Below are positions 18,303-28,461 of a stretch of 64,000 nucleotides of DNA, piece after piece. The notes beneath the pieces are model-generated. The model made no database searches. It had not been told where the DNA came from and worked only from the letters and a program-made list of their open reading frames with translations. The stretch is from an uncultured Sphingorhabdus sp. (lineage in GTDB: Bacteria > Pseudomonadota > Alphaproteobacteria > Sphingomonadales > Sphingomonadaceae). The DNA lies in contig CANMXN010000001.1 of assembly GCA_947501885.1 (NCBI GenBank), forward strand, positions 1,612,001 to 1,676,000, read 5' to 3'. Numbering within the stretch: position 1 is the first letter of the stretch; the number at the start of each line of letters is the position of its first letter. Both the position numbers and the translations under genes were made by a program.

Positions 18303-20114
18303 TTATAACCTTATATCTGTTGTAAAGCTCGAGATATTAACGCCTGATGCGTGGTATGAGATATGTTTTTCTTTTTGCAAATAATAAAGCGAGTGCGGCG
18401 CTTGAGATATAGTTTTATCTAACATATCATCTGAGGAAATTTCTATTTCTACCATATCGGTAATCATATCATATCTACCATTATCTAAAGCAGGTATATG
18501 CCAAAATATTTCAGCATATTCCACAGGCACATCAAAACTATCCTTGATCTTCAAATGTTTGTCATCGCACCACTCTATTGTACGGCGGTGGCTACAGCCA
18601 TGATAGTGCGCATAACCTTCAATACGCTTATCAGAAGATATTGGTACTGTTTTCTTAGGCCATTCACCAAATAAGAAACGCGACAAACGCGGCATTTGCT
18701 CTCTTCTATTGATACGGCATACATTATGCGCAGCCGTTGAAGCAAAATAATCATCCTTATCTTGCGCATAGCTATAGCTGCCAGAATCCATCAAGATATT
18801 TTGACCATTCAACCAGAGGTCAACGTGCAATATATCACATTGGCTTGGCCGAAACTGAAAACCAGGTAAACGCAGAAATAGAGCATTCCCTGACCATTTT
18901 TTTACAATCAAACCACTATCTTCTAAATAATGAATTGCGTCACTATCAGATACACTGCTTTCTACAATATCAATATTCAGCCATCGCAAAAGAGAAAGGC
19001 TGCTCTCTGTTTCAACAAAAGGTGTTTCTCCCCGAAACAATGTCGCCGCTAAAGACACAGACGGTCTAAAGTCTCGATAATCACATTTTCCGATAGGCAA
19101 TAGCATTGCCCCATCATTGGCGCCCCAATTAGGCGTATCACCATCTTCTCCAACAATCATTATCTCTAGCCATATGCTAGCTTTTCTGGCTTTATTATAA
19201 AAATTATCTGAAAATTCTTCTTGTTTAAATTCTCGCCTAAATATCTCTATAACGCTTAAACTATCAAGCATAAGGCGGTGATAGACGGTAGAATATTGTG
19301 CAAATCCGCCATCATTAAAAATAAGTTTTTTTGCGCGCTCTTCGAGTAAGTCCCGGCCTTGAGTACAATATCTCTGTGCTTCCTCAGTCCTATAAGCGAT
19401 CTTTTGTAACCACCAACCGCCAATTAAAAGTGCCATTGCTTCTGAAGTAGCATGATTATTATCCTGGCCTCGTGCATATGCTGTTGTGGGGGATATACGC
19501 CGCAGATGATGTAGAATAAAATTTCTAAAAGCATCAGTTGGTTGATCCAATTGCCCCATAATATATAAAGCGAGCATCATATGGCATAGGCGAATAGAAG
19601 CCTCTTGCGCGCAAACCCAATTAGGGCCTTTATAGGGTGGATTATGCTCATCCCAATCTGTGAGCCAATATTCCATATTTTTTAGAGCATCAGTATCACC
19701 TTGAAGCGCGCGCTGTGCAAAAGTCAAAAGCCAATCGAAGCGGGAAGCCTCCCATATCGTTTTAATATCACCAACTTTCTCAGAGAAAACTGGAACTTTA
19801 TGCCAATCAACAAAGCCATCATCAAGCGATTGACCCGTTATTATATTGCTGTGCCAATGCGGAGGCATGTCTTTATCACTACCAGCTATTGCATAACCAA
19901 AAGCCCAATGATTATCGCGCCAATTTAATGGTTGCGCAAAGGGCTTTAACGATGTGATTGGATGAAAAAAAGGCCCTTCACTCTTGATCGGGCGGGGTAA
20001 TTTTTGTGCTTTATGTATACCTAGTTTTAGCAAAAACCGATACAGACCCACATCCCATATATTGCGCAGTCCAAGGCGCCGATATTCCCATAGCTTATTA
20101 AGCCTTGCAATCAT
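18303..20114 (-). CDS. Heparinase II/III-fold polysaccharide lyase-like protein
   Basis: The N-terminal alpha-toroid (about residues 90-340) has WEASRFDWLLTFAQ, GPNWVCAQEASIR and a GGWWLQK region. The C-terminal Heparinase_II_III beta-sandwich (about 390-590) has DILHVDLWLNGQNILMDSGS and YFASTAAHN. Such proteins cleave uronic-acid polysaccharides. Inside biosynthetic loci they occur as regular members and may trim or edit the product, or act as part of the assembly machine. There is no obvious signal peptide, so a cytoplasmic location is possible. Its start overlaps the stop of the bi-domain oxidoreductase gene by one base, so the pair is translationally coupled. Confidence 0.85.
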   Translation of the reverse strand: MIARLNKLWEYRRLGLRNIWDVGLYRFLLKLGIHKAQKLPRPIKSEGPFFHPITSLKPFAQPLNWRDNHWAFGYAIAGSDKDMPPHWHSNIITGQSLDDGFVDWHKVPVFSEKVGDIKTIWEASRFDWLLTFAQRALQGDTDALKNMEYWLTDWDEHNPPYKGPNWVCAQEASIRLCHMMLALYIMGQLDQPTDAFRNFILHHLRRISPTTAYARGQDNNHATSEAMALLIGGWWLQKIAYRTEEAQRYCTQGRDLLEERAKKLIFNDGGFAQYSTVYHRLMLDSLSVIEIFRREFKQEEFSDNFYNKARKASIWLEIMIVGEDGDTPNWGANDGAMLLPIGKCDYRDFRPSVSLAATLFRGETPFVETESSLSLLRWLNIDIVESSVSDSDAIHYLEDSGLIVKKWSGNALFLRLPGFQFRPSQCDILHVDLWLNGQNILMDSGSYSYAQDKDDYFASTAAHNVCRINRREQMPRLSRFLFGEWPKKTVPISSDKRIEGYAHYHGCSHRRTIEWCDDKHLKIKDSFDVPVEYAEIFWHIPALDNGRYDMITDMVEIEISSDDMLDKTISQAPHSLYYLQKEKHISYHASGVNISSFTTDIRL

Positions 20115-22240
20115 TATGATTCTAATTGTTCAGCAGCATCCAGTGTTACATGGGCTACCTCGAAGATTTCATCTGGTGGTATTGGACATTGCTTCCCTGT
20201 TGCAAGGGCCTCACAAAAAGCGGCAATACAAGCAGATTGGCCTTTATCTTGTTTTATCCCACCCATTTTTTTAAAACCAGGCCAGTCAAAGCCACGCAAA
20301 GATTTAAAATTATCTAATTGTAATATACCGCCGCTAGCAAAAAGCTCTATTCGTTCCTTAGGAAATGACGCAGCTCCATTAGCCAAATAATGGATGACGC
20401 CATGAGAACCATCTGCAAAGCGCAACAATATCATTGCTTTATCTTCTACGATATCTTCATAATCATTATCACCCATGCGCTGGGCTTTTACTTCTGTGAC
20501 TTTATGCCCCACTAAGAAACGCATGAGATCGATAAAATGGCAAGCCTCTCCAATTATACGCCCTCCTCCACGTTCTGAATCTTGAATCCATGTATTAGCA
20601 GGAATAGCACCAGCGTTCATCGTCATGATTAATGATTTTGGACCAGTGTTTTTATCAGCCAGCTCCTTCATTTTTACTATTAAAGGAGCAAATCGGCGAT
20701 TAAAACCTACCATTATATGCGGTGAATTCTCTGCTTTTTGATAGGCTTGTTCTACAACATCTAGCTGATGTCTATTAATTGCTAAAGGTTTTTCAACAAA
20801 GACATGTTTGCCCGCTTCTAACATTTGCGCTGCTAATGGTGCATGGCTATTATGCTGCGTTACGATAATAGCACTATTCACACTTTCATCATTTACAATA
20901 TCACCTAAATCAGTACCTGCAGCCTCAAACTCAAACTTTTCAGCTACAATAGCACCGCTTAAGCCCTGACTGGTAATGATAGGTCCAAGGGTGGCCGATG
21001 TTTTCTTAAGTGCTGGAATTAGGACACGTGATGCATAATTTCCTGCACCCACAACGGCAACTTTAACAGCAGAAGCAGCTTGGGCGGACGGCATAGTCTT
21101 ACTTATGGATGTTGCTTGCCGATTTTCATCCTTGCTACCATATTGTAATAAAACACCAAGCAATGACTTATCTTCATTCAGACTTTGAAATGCATCTGGC
21201 GCCTCATCAAACGCAAGGGACTTACTAATCATCTGCGAAACATCAATTTTACCCTCAGACATAAGCTGCAACACAGCTTCAAAATTGCGCTGCTCTGTCC
21301 AACGCACAAAACCATAAGGATAATCTTGGTTAGCATCTTCATAAAGCGGATCATAACGACCTGGCCCATAAGAACAGCTAACCTGAAAAGAGAGCTCTTT
21401 CTCGTAAAAGTCATCACGTGTCAATTCAAGGCCCGTAACCCCCACCAAGACAATACGTCCTCTTTTTCGGCTCATTTTAGCCGCATGGCTGACTGGGTCA
21501 CTTGATTTTGTAGACGCTGTAATCAGTACCGCATCTACGCCCTGCCCGCCGCTGAACGCCATACCCGCGGCAACAGAATCAATTCCATCTCCTAGGACAC
21601 ATATCTCTGCTCCCCATTGTTGGGCTAACGCAAGCTTTTCTGCATCATAATCCATCGCCAATACGCGGCAGCCATTCGCTAATAAAATTTGTACGGTTAG
21701 TAGACCAATTAACCCCGTACCCATCACAACAATATTTTCACCAATAGTAGGACCAACTAATCGTACACCTTGCAGACCAATACTGGCTACTACTGTAAAT
21801 GCAGCGGTATCATTAGAAACATTATCTGGAATTTTTGCGCATAGATTTTGCGAAACACGTACTGTTTCTGCATGCGATCCATTAGATAGTACACGATCCC
21901 CAACACGGAAACCATTAACGCCTTTACCAACATTACCAACGACACCCACATTAGAATAGCCCAAAGGAATAGGCTGTGCTAATTTTGATCTTACAGCATC
22001 AACAGTGGTCGCAAGGCCGTCTGTTTTAACCTTATTTAACACTTGCTTCACTTTATCGGGTTGCTGCCTTGCTTTGGAAAGCATGGAAGATTTCCCAAAA
22101 TCAACTAACATTCTTTCCGTACCTACCGAAATAAGCGAGCAGCGTGTATCAATTATCAAGCTACCACTGTTGCTTGCCGGCCTTGGAGTCTCAATCAGCC
22201 GCGTTTCACCACTGCCTAAATTTTGAATAATTTGTTTCAA
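20114..22240 (-). CDS. Bi-domain oxidoreductase: MDR dehydrogenase fused to Gfo/Idh/MocA
   Basis: Residues 1-375 form a medium-chain dehydrogenase with the NAD motif VMGTGLIGLLTVQIL. They lack the Cys/His-rich catalytic zinc site: the usual GHE region is replaced by PIPLGYSNVG and the N-terminal Cys motif reads CSLISVGTERM. Residues 385-708 form a Gfo/Idh/MocA oxidoreductase starting VAVVGAGNYASRVLIPAL with the EKPLA motif. It probably modifies a nucleotide-sugar or polymer sugar by linked redox steps. Coupled stop/start overlap with the heparinase-fold gene implies joint function. This fusion is known in alphaproteobacterial polysaccharide loci, but its substrate is unknown to me. Confidence 0.85.
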   Translation of the reverse strand: MKQIIQNLGSGETRLIETPRPASNSGSLIIDTRCSLISVGTERMLVDFGKSSMLSKARQQPDKVKQVLNKVKTDGLATTVDAVRSKLAQPIPLGYSNVGVVGNVGKGVNGFRVGDRVLSNGSHAETVRVSQNLCAKIPDNVSNDTAAFTVVASIGLQGVRLVGPTIGENIVVMGTGLIGLLTVQILLANGCRVLAMDYDAEKLALAQQWGAEICVLGDGIDSVAAGMAFSGGQGVDAVLITASTKSSDPVSHAAKMSRKRGRIVLVGVTGLELTRDDFYEKELSFQVSCSYGPGRYDPLYEDANQDYPYGFVRWTEQRNFEAVLQLMSEGKIDVSQMISKSLAFDEAPDAFQSLNEDKSLLGVLLQYGSKDENRQATSISKTMPSAQAASAVKVAVVGAGNYASRVLIPALKKTSATLGPIITSQGLSGAIVAEKFEFEAAGTDLGDIVNDESVNSAIIVTQHNSHAPLAAQMLEAGKHVFVEKPLAINRHQLDVVEQAYQKAENSPHIMVGFNRRFAPLIVKMKELADKNTGPKSLIMTMNAGAIPANTWIQDSERGGGRIIGEACHFIDLMRFLVGHKVTEVKAQRMGDNDYEDIVEDKAMILLRFADGSHGVIHYLANGAASFPKERIELFASGGILQLDNFKSLRGFDWPGFKKMGGIKQDKGQSACIAAFCEALATGKQCPIPPDEIFEVAHVTLDAAEQLES

Positions 22241-22279
22241 TTAATGAACCTTCTTATTATTTATTTTATACTAATCATA

Positions 22280-23287
22280 TTACTTTATACTATCTGTAAC
22301 CCAAGACCAATTTCCAATAGATAGATCATGTCGTTTAGAACAAATGGGTTTCCCAGATTCAATCCAATCCAGTATATTTTGTTGGGGTGATTCATCGTAT
22401 AATTTCAAATTTTTCAGTGGTATAAATTTATCAAAAAGATCTTTATTATATGGACGGCGAAGGAGAAAAACCGTCTTCCCAGTTGCTAAAAATTCCACAA
22501 CAGGCAGGCCATAGCTTTCAGACATAGAAGGGAAAACAATACAATCTGCCATACAGTATAATTTGCTCATTTTGGTGCGTGTAACTTTCCCTAAATAATG
22601 AAAAGGTCCTGAAATATATTCCTTATTCCCACCAGTAACTAACACCTCAATATTTTTTTCCTTAAAAAAACTATCTAATTTGATAACTGATTGTAGATTT
22701 TTATATTCTGCATGTGTAGATAGTGGGACTAGTAATGTAGTGTATTGAGAATCTCTGACGCCTTCATACTTATCCGTTTGAACTACTCGACACCCTGGCC
22801 AACTTATAATTATTTCTGATTTAGGATATAAATAAGATAGTTTCTTTGCAAAGTCGGGGGACTGACATACAAGAACATGATTAAATAGTACCCCGCATTT
22901 AAGGAAGAAACGATATATCCATTCTCTGTAAGATATTGGCTGTAATACATGCAATTGATGCAGATAATTATATTTTTTAATCCATGGAAAAAATAAAGTA
23001 CTAACATTTGTAAAAGAGATAACTTTGTTAGGCTTAGTTGCCTTAATATATTTAATAACTCCAAAAATTGAAAATAACAGCGTCATTATACCAGATGTTT
23101 GCTTCTCTATAAATTTAATATTTTCTAATTGTTTAAATTCATCTATATTTGGGCATATAACCGTTATATCTAAATCTTGATTATTCATACTATTCACAAA
23201 TAAATATAAAATTTCCCTAGCACCGCCATATTTTGCACTGCTGGCATTTACCAAGATAGCAAGTGAGCTAGAGTTATGATAAGCCAT
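22280..23287 (-). CDS. Glycosyltransferase family 4-like protein
   Basis: This is a GT-B fold protein. The C-terminal half shows the retaining-glycosyltransferase EX7E-type motif in FPSMSESYGLPVVEFLATGK and a preceding TRTKMSKLYCMADCIVFPS. The N-terminal acceptor domain begins AILVNASSAKYGGAREILY. The start at 23287 (MAYHNSSS) is preferred because AAAGGA lies about 8 bases before it; a longer reading to 23341 would overlap the upstream gene. It presumably adds one sugar to the lipid-linked repeat unit on the cytoplasmic face. The gene is AT-rich like its upstream neighbours, consistent with transfer as a block. Confidence 0.85.
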   Translation of the reverse strand: MAYHNSSSLAILVNASSAKYGGAREILYLFVNSMNNQDLDITVICPNIDEFKQLENIKFIEKQTSGIMTLLFSIFGVIKYIKATKPNKVISFTNVSTLFFPWIKKYNYLHQLHVLQPISYREWIYRFFLKCGVLFNHVLVCQSPDFAKKLSYLYPKSEIIISWPGCRVVQTDKYEGVRDSQYTTLLVPLSTHAEYKNLQSVIKLDSFFKEKNIEVLVTGGNKEYISGPFHYLGKVTRTKMSKLYCMADCIVFPSMSESYGLPVVEFLATGKTVFLLRRPYNKDLFDKFIPLKNLKLYDESPQQNILDWIESGKPICSKRHDLSIGNWSWVTDSIK

Positions 23288-23321
23288 GTTACGAATCCTT
23301 TGAGCGTCATGTAATATTAGA

Positions 23322-24545
23322 TTAGCGGACGATATCATCAATATTACTTAAGTGTGGTTTTCTAGTTTTTTTGATGAACGCACCGTTCAAAGAATATCCT
23401 ATAAAAAGCCAGTAAATAGGGTCTATTAGATATCCAGATACAAGTGAATAAGACACCAGAACACTACTAACAACTAACTCCCAGCTCTTTTTTCTTCGTA
23501 AAATAACATTATAAAAGGTAGCATAATATACCCATAACAATAACCAGGAATAACGTGCAGCCCCCATTATTCCTTCCCTAACATAAGAGGCTATTAAAGT
23601 TAAATGGATATGAGCTGTATCTTTCTCACCTTTATAATAATCATAGAAGACAAAGCCATAGCCTCTTCCAAATATTATATCAACAGCGGTTTGATTACTT
23701 TGGAATTGATATAAGGCCAGTAAGCTTTCCTCAGTACGTCCACCCTCTTTAGGGTCTAGTTTTATTCCTTCATCAGAAAACAATGTCTGTTCGAACCTTG
23801 TTTGTATTATCTCAGCACCACGTGATAAGATAGGAAAGTCTGATGCTACAAATACACTGCCTAACGCTGTCGTTGTCACAATAGTCACTATAAGAAGTTG
23901 TATATTATAAATCCGCCATTCTCTCTGTGTAAGAAAATAATATATATTGGCTAAAATGCCCAATATTAAGCTGCGTAATCCAGACGCAATTGTCAAAACT
24001 GAATGTAATAATATAAATAATATTGAAACCGCCCAAGGCAGTTTCCTGCCAGCCCAACCACTATTGAGCCAATACGCAAAAACTGGAGATACACCCAAAG
24101 ATGATCTAACTTCAGTTCCATCCAATATAAACCTAGGAATTAAAGCAGACGTATCCGCTAATGCAATAAGTCCCAAGCTTCTCTGATATTCTCTATCGTT
24201 TAATTTAGATAAGGCCCATCCAATTTGGAAGCAGACCAACGCGCAAAAATATGAAAGACTATATTGTAACCATTCAAAAATATTATTACCATTAATTCTA
24301 CTTATATTATATAGGCCTATAAAAGTAGATATTATAAGTACAAAATAGCTAAATTTAATATAATAATTATTAAAGTTAAGGTGTCTATACAGTGGTATAA
24401 AAAAAATAATAGTTATTAATATAATAGAGAAATAACGTATTATAATATATTCAATACCAATAAATATGCTTATTAAGGCAGAAATCAATAAAATTAATGA
24501 TATAGATCTGTTGAATCTATATAATAATCTATTATTATTTGACAT
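23322..24545 (-). CDS. Wzy-like polysaccharide polymerase (O-antigen ligase-type membrane protein)
   Basis: The 407-residue protein has about 10-12 membrane helices. A long hydrophilic loop (about residues 235-320) contains EGGRTEESLLALYQFQSNQT and then a GRGYGFVFYDYYKGEKDTAHIH-like stretch with a His, the arrangement typical of Wzy and ligase proteins. Sequence conservation is low, as usual for Wzy. It overlaps the flippase gene by 11 bases, so wzx and wzy are coupled. With the second member at 12544, one may be polymerase and the other a ligase or a polymerase for a different product. Confidence 0.78.
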   Translation of the reverse strand: MSNNNRLLYRFNRSISLILLISALISIFIGIEYIIIRYFSIILITIIFFIPLYRHLNFNNYYIKFSYFVLIISTFIGLYNISRINGNNIFEWLQYSLSYFCALVCFQIGWALSKLNDREYQRSLGLIALADTSALIPRFILDGTEVRSSLGVSPVFAYWLNSGWAGRKLPWAVSILFILLHSVLTIASGLRSLILGILANIYYFLTQREWRIYNIQLLIVTIVTTTALGSVFVASDFPILSRGAEIIQTRFEQTLFSDEGIKLDPKEGGRTEESLLALYQFQSNQTAVDIIFGRGYGFVFYDYYKGEKDTAHIHLTLIASYVREGIMGAARYSWLLLWVYYATFYNVILRRKKSWELVVSSVLVSYSLVSGYLIDPIYWLFIGYSLNGAFIKKTRKPHLSNIDDIVR

Positions 24546-25794
24546 CTAAAGGATACCCTTTTTTGTATATTATAGTTACAATATAAATTAATATATTCAT
24601 CAACAATTGGAGGAATGCCGCCACAAAAATTCCTATTGCAATGGAGGCTCCTTGATATGACTCTTGATAATATAAACATATTGAAAACAATGCTAAAGCC
24701 CATATAGACTGTACGACAAATAACAAGTGAGGTTTTTCTATTGATAGCCAATAAGCATGAAAACAAGAAGATATTCCATATAAAAAGGCACTACACGCAT
24801 ACAAATATAATGAATATTGTTGAAACAATATTTGAGGAGAAATTAATCTTAATATGCCTTCAGATACCACGAAACTTAATGACAATATTAAGCCTAAGAC
24901 TATTGAAAATATTATATTCTTATATAAGATATCTTTTGATTTAGCACGGTTTTTAACTAAAGTTGCAATACTATAGTTTACAATAGCCCCAAATATAAAC
25001 GTAATTATGTTATAGAAATTATATAAATATGCAAACTTAGCAATTTCTTCGTTACCATAATTATTTGTAATGGCTGTTATTGAAACAATCAAAGCTGATG
25101 CACTTAAGACGATAGACCCCGTCAAAGGTATTGTTGAGCAAAATAACTTATAAATAGAGTTTAAATTAAATATCCCTGATAAAAAATATTTTGTATATTT
25201 TAATATATATTTAATTGATATCCAAAAGTTAGAGAAAGATGTAGTTAAACGGAATATAATATATGCAATAACTGAACCTATAATCCCAAAATTATATATA
25301 GTTAATAATAATATTGGGATAATAATTACAATATATATTAATGTCCTAAGCAAATATATTTGCTTCTGAGAACCATATATTAATGCCTCAGATATGGACG
25401 ATAAACATGTAAACCATGCTACAAATACTATAAAAACCCAACTTGAAATATCAATAGCAATATTATTAACTAATGAGAATAAGAAGTATATTAATACGAA
25501 CACACATATTAATAATGTGTATATAATAATAGATGTAATATAAATTAATGATATCGGTTTAACAGATTGTGGGAGGTACTTTGCTGATCTTACATTTATA
25601 ATGGAGCTCACGCCAATAGAACTAAGCATTGCAACATTATTAGCAACAATTATCATATATGAAAAAGAACCATAGTCTTCTACATTCAAAAAACGAGCTG
25701 AGAATATCAGGATTAAAAAATTTAAACCTCGTGATGCCATAGCATATAAAAAAGCTATTGGTGCCCTTACGTATAACTTTTCTTGTCTCTTCAT
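24535..25794 (-). CDS. Wzx-like polysaccharide flippase
   Basis: The 419-residue protein has about 12-14 membrane helices and no large soluble domain, matching the MATE-like oligosaccharide flippases. The N-terminus, with FLNVEDYGSFSYMIIVANN after a helix with RGLNFLILIFSARFL, is typical of the Polysacc_synt family. It would flip the undecaprenyl-linked repeat unit across the inner membrane. It overlaps the wzy-like gene by 11 bases. It lies in the most AT-rich part of the window: 25 G/C in 120 bases at 25201-25320, against 31 in 60 at 32041-32100. Confidence 0.88.
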   Translation of the reverse strand: MKRQEKLYVRAPIAFLYAMASRGLNFLILIFSARFLNVEDYGSFSYMIIVANNVAMLSSIGVSSIINVRSAKYLPQSVKPISLIYITSIIIYTLLICVFVLIYFLFSLVNNIAIDISSWVFIVFVAWFTCLSSISEALIYGSQKQIYLLRTLIYIVIIIPILLLTIYNFGIIGSVIAYIIFRLTTSFSNFWISIKYILKYTKYFLSGIFNLNSIYKLFCSTIPLTGSIVLSASALIVSITAITNNYGNEEIAKFAYLYNFYNIITFIFGAIVNYSIATLVKNRAKSKDILYKNIIFSIVLGLILSLSFVVSEGILRLISPQILFQQYSLYLYACSAFLYGISSCFHAYWLSIEKPHLLFVVQSIWALALFSICLYYQESYQGASIAIGIFVAAFLQLLMNILIYIVTIIYKKGYPLDVK

Positions 25795-25874
25795 ATTACT
25801 CGCTTATTATCGCATAGAACCATTGTAAGCGCCTCTTTACCATCTAAATAATATACCAGCATAGAATGTATAAC

Positions 25875-27083
25875 TCACAGACTAATAATAAACTTAACAA
25901 AACCCTTACTAAGTTTATTTCGTAAAAATCTTTGCTGCGCTAAATCTAGCGAATTGCGTTTAGCTACATTCATATCAGCTCGCTTCATAGCAAGGAGAGC
26001 ATCAGCAAAAGCATCAGCATCATCGGGCGCAACAGCAATACCACATTTATTTTCCGTCACCAAATCGGCCACCCAACCAGGGTAATTGGTTAAAACAGGC
26101 AAGCCCGCCGCTAGATAATCAAAAAATTTATTGGGAGACGTTCCATAATAAAAAGCGGGAACATTGGCCAATATCTGCAATCCCAAGTCTGCAGATTGCA
26201 TAAGCCCCACCAATTGGCGTTTAGGGACAGGGTCATGAAAGATAATATAATCACCCAAACCCCTCGATTGCACTTGTTTAATAAGGTCAGGCTTTTCTTT
26301 GCCATCACCCACCAAAACCAATTTTATATTTTCAACCTTGCGCTGTTTCAAAACATTAGCTGCATTAACAACAGCCGATAATCCATTCGCCTTGCCATGC
26401 GTGCCAGTGAATATCGCCATGAAATCATCATGCCCTACACCTTCAGGGCGCCATTTTTGCACAGGGTTAGAAAATAACTCTATATCACAACCATTAGGGA
26501 TTAATGCTATTCTGTCTCGGTCAATACCATGTTTGGCAATCCCATCAACAATACCTGGGCTTAGACCAATCAATCGATCTGCACTTTTATACGCCATTTT
26601 TTCCAATAGAGCCATAGCACCCAAGACAATCGGATTGGTAATAACGCCCATAGCTTTTGGTAATTCGGGCCATAAATCACGAACCTCAAAAATAAATTTG
26701 CGCCGCTTTACCCATTTCGCAGCAAGGCCAGGTAATGCAGCGGTAAGCGGAGTGGTAGTAGCAAAGACAATATCAGCTGGGTGAGTAATTGCTATATATA
26801 TGCTGCGCATAGCGAACAATAAAAAGGTCCATGTCCGTTTTAATAAGCTATCATAATTGGAATATCCGAGCTCAAACTCAATAATATCAATACCCTCATA
26901 GCTACCGCTGCGCTTAGCGTTATGAAAGGGCTCGGTTAGACCTGTTTGGCCTTGGGCATAACTCCCGCAAACCATAGTGACTTTATGCCCCTCAGCAACC
27001 AAACGCTTTGCCATTTCATAAGAGCGCGTTCCCCCAGAACCATCGGGCGTAGAAAAATGTTGGTGGAAATATAAAATATACAT
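25875..27083 (-). CDS. Glycosyltransferase family 4 protein (WbuB-like)
   Basis: The N-terminus MYILYFHQHFSTPDGSGGTR, a Gly-rich acceptor-side loop, and the long linker with FATTTPLTAALPGLAAKW and FEVRDLWPELPKAMG match the WbuB-type family. The C-terminal donor domain has FDYLAAGLPVLTNYPGW. It would transfer a sugar, often GlcNAc- or FucNAc-type in relatives, to the growing repeat unit. The ATG at 27083 is preferred over an in-frame TTG at 27095. GC content returns toward the genomic level here, so the AT-rich insert seems to end between this gene and the flippase. Confidence 0.9.
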   Translation of the reverse strand: MYILYFHQHFSTPDGSGGTRSYEMAKRLVAEGHKVTMVCGSYAQGQTGLTEPFHNAKRSGSYEGIDIIEFELGYSNYDSLLKRTWTFLLFAMRSIYIAITHPADIVFATTTPLTAALPGLAAKWVKRRKFIFEVRDLWPELPKAMGVITNPIVLGAMALLEKMAYKSADRLIGLSPGIVDGIAKHGIDRDRIALIPNGCDIELFSNPVQKWRPEGVGHDDFMAIFTGTHGKANGLSAVVNAANVLKQRKVENIKLVLVGDGKEKPDLIKQVQSRGLGDYIIFHDPVPKRQLVGLMQSADLGLQILANVPAFYYGTSPNKFFDYLAAGLPVLTNYPGWVADLVTENKCGIAVAPDDADAFADALLAMKRADMNVAKRNSLDLAQQRFLRNKLSKGFVKFIISL

Positions 27084-27254
27084 AAAGAATTTCAATTATG
27101 GGGTATTGCACCAGATTGTAAGGCAGCACTGCAATATAAGATTATCTAAAATGCCCTAAATATATAGGATTTACAAGCAATATATATACTATATATGCGA
27201 ATAACATCACCTCAATATTAAGCAACCTGTCTCACCCAAAAGGGAAATTATGTA

Positions 27255-28448
27255 ATGGATAGCATATTACCGCCATGGCCATGCTTTAGTGATGAAGAAA
27301 CCCAAATCGTCGGGAATATATTGGCATCGAATAAAGTAAATTATTGGACAGGGCAAATTGGCAGAGAGTTTGAAAAAGAATTTGCTGCATGGTCAGATAG
27401 CAAACATGCCATTGCAGTAACCAACGGCACATTAGCTCTAGACCTTGCGCTCCAAGGCCTTGGTATAGGGAGCCATAATGGTGGTAGTGCAAAGGACGAA
27501 GTTATCGTCACACCGCGCAGCTTTATCGCTTCTGTATCCTCTGTTATCAATGCTGGGGCTGTTCCTATTTTTGCTGATGTAGATATACAAAGCGGTAACA
27601 TTAGTCCCGCTACTATTGCGCCCAAAATTAACGATGCAACAAGTGCCATTATCGCCGTTCATCTGGCTGGCTGGCCTTGTGATATTAAGGCAATCATGGC
27701 CTTAGCAAAAGATAATGGGCTAAAAGTGATTGAAGATTGCGCGCAAGCCCATGGCTGCAAAGTCGATGGCCAATCTGTTGGCAGCTTTGGTGATGTTAGC
27801 GCTTGGTCCTTCTGTCAGGACAAAATTATGACCACGGGCGGCGAAGGCGGCATGGTCACTACGAATGACTCTGAATTATGGAATAAAATGTGGTCTTATA
27901 AAGACCATGGCAAAAGCTGGGATGCGGTTTATAACCGCAAGCATCCTCCTGGGTTTCGCTGGTTACATGAGAGCATAGGTACCAATTGGCGTATGTTAGA
28001 AATGCAAGCGGGTATCGGTCGTTATCAACTAAAACAAATGGACCATTGGACAAAAAGGCGCGGTGAAATTGCGCAATATCTGCAAAATATGCTTATGCCA
28101 TTTTCTAAAGCCATCATCTCTCCTAAACCAGCAGATAATATTACCCATGCTCATTATCGCCTCTATGCTTATGTTAAAGAAGAAGGCTTAAAAGACGGAT
28201 GGAGCCGCGACCGTATAGTGGCAGAGGCTAATGCGATAGGCGCGCCATTATTCCAAGGCAGCTGCTCAGAAATATATCTCGAAAAAGCCTTTGACGATAG
28301 CATTTCTCGGCCAACACAAAGGCTTCCCAACGCTAAGCGATTGGGCGAAACCAGCCTAATGTTTTTAACTCATCCTAATATTAATGATGATCAATTAGGC
28401 CAATATGGCACACGTCTTAAAACTATTTTTGAGCAAGCTGTCGTTTAA
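27255..28448 (+). CDS. DegT/DnrJ/EryC1/StrS-family PLP aminotransferase
   Basis: It is a nucleotide-sugar aminotransferase that makes aminosugars from 4-keto sugars using PLP. Visible landmarks are AVTNGTLALDLAL (cofactor phosphate loop), VIEDCAQAHG with Asp161 and the stacking His166, and the PLP Lys190 in SFCQDKIMTTGGEGGM. The length of 397 fits. The nearest expected partners, a 4,6-dehydratase and an acetyltransferase, are not in the window. It is the only gene on the plus strand in this stretch, facing the UDP-glucose dehydrogenase gene 13 bases away. Confidence 0.93.
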   Translation: MDSILPPWPCFSDEETQIVGNILASNKVNYWTGQIGREFEKEFAAWSDSKHAIAVTNGTLALDLALQGLGIGSHNGGSAKDEVIVTPRSFIASVSSVINAGAVPIFADVDIQSGNISPATIAPKINDATSAIIAVHLAGWPCDIKAIMALAKDNGLKVIEDCAQAHGCKVDGQSVGSFGDVSAWSFCQDKIMTTGGEGGMVTTNDSELWNKMWSYKDHGKSWDAVYNRKHPPGFRWLHESIGTNWRMLEMQAGIGRYQLKQMDHWTKRRGEIAQYLQNMLMPFSKAIISPKPADNITHAHYRLYAYVKEEGLKDGWSRDRIVAEANAIGAPLFQGSCSEIYLEKAFDDSISRPTQRLPNAKRLGETSLMFLTHPNINDDQLGQYGTRLKTIFEQAVV

Positions 28449-28461
28449 ATGGTTATAATGA

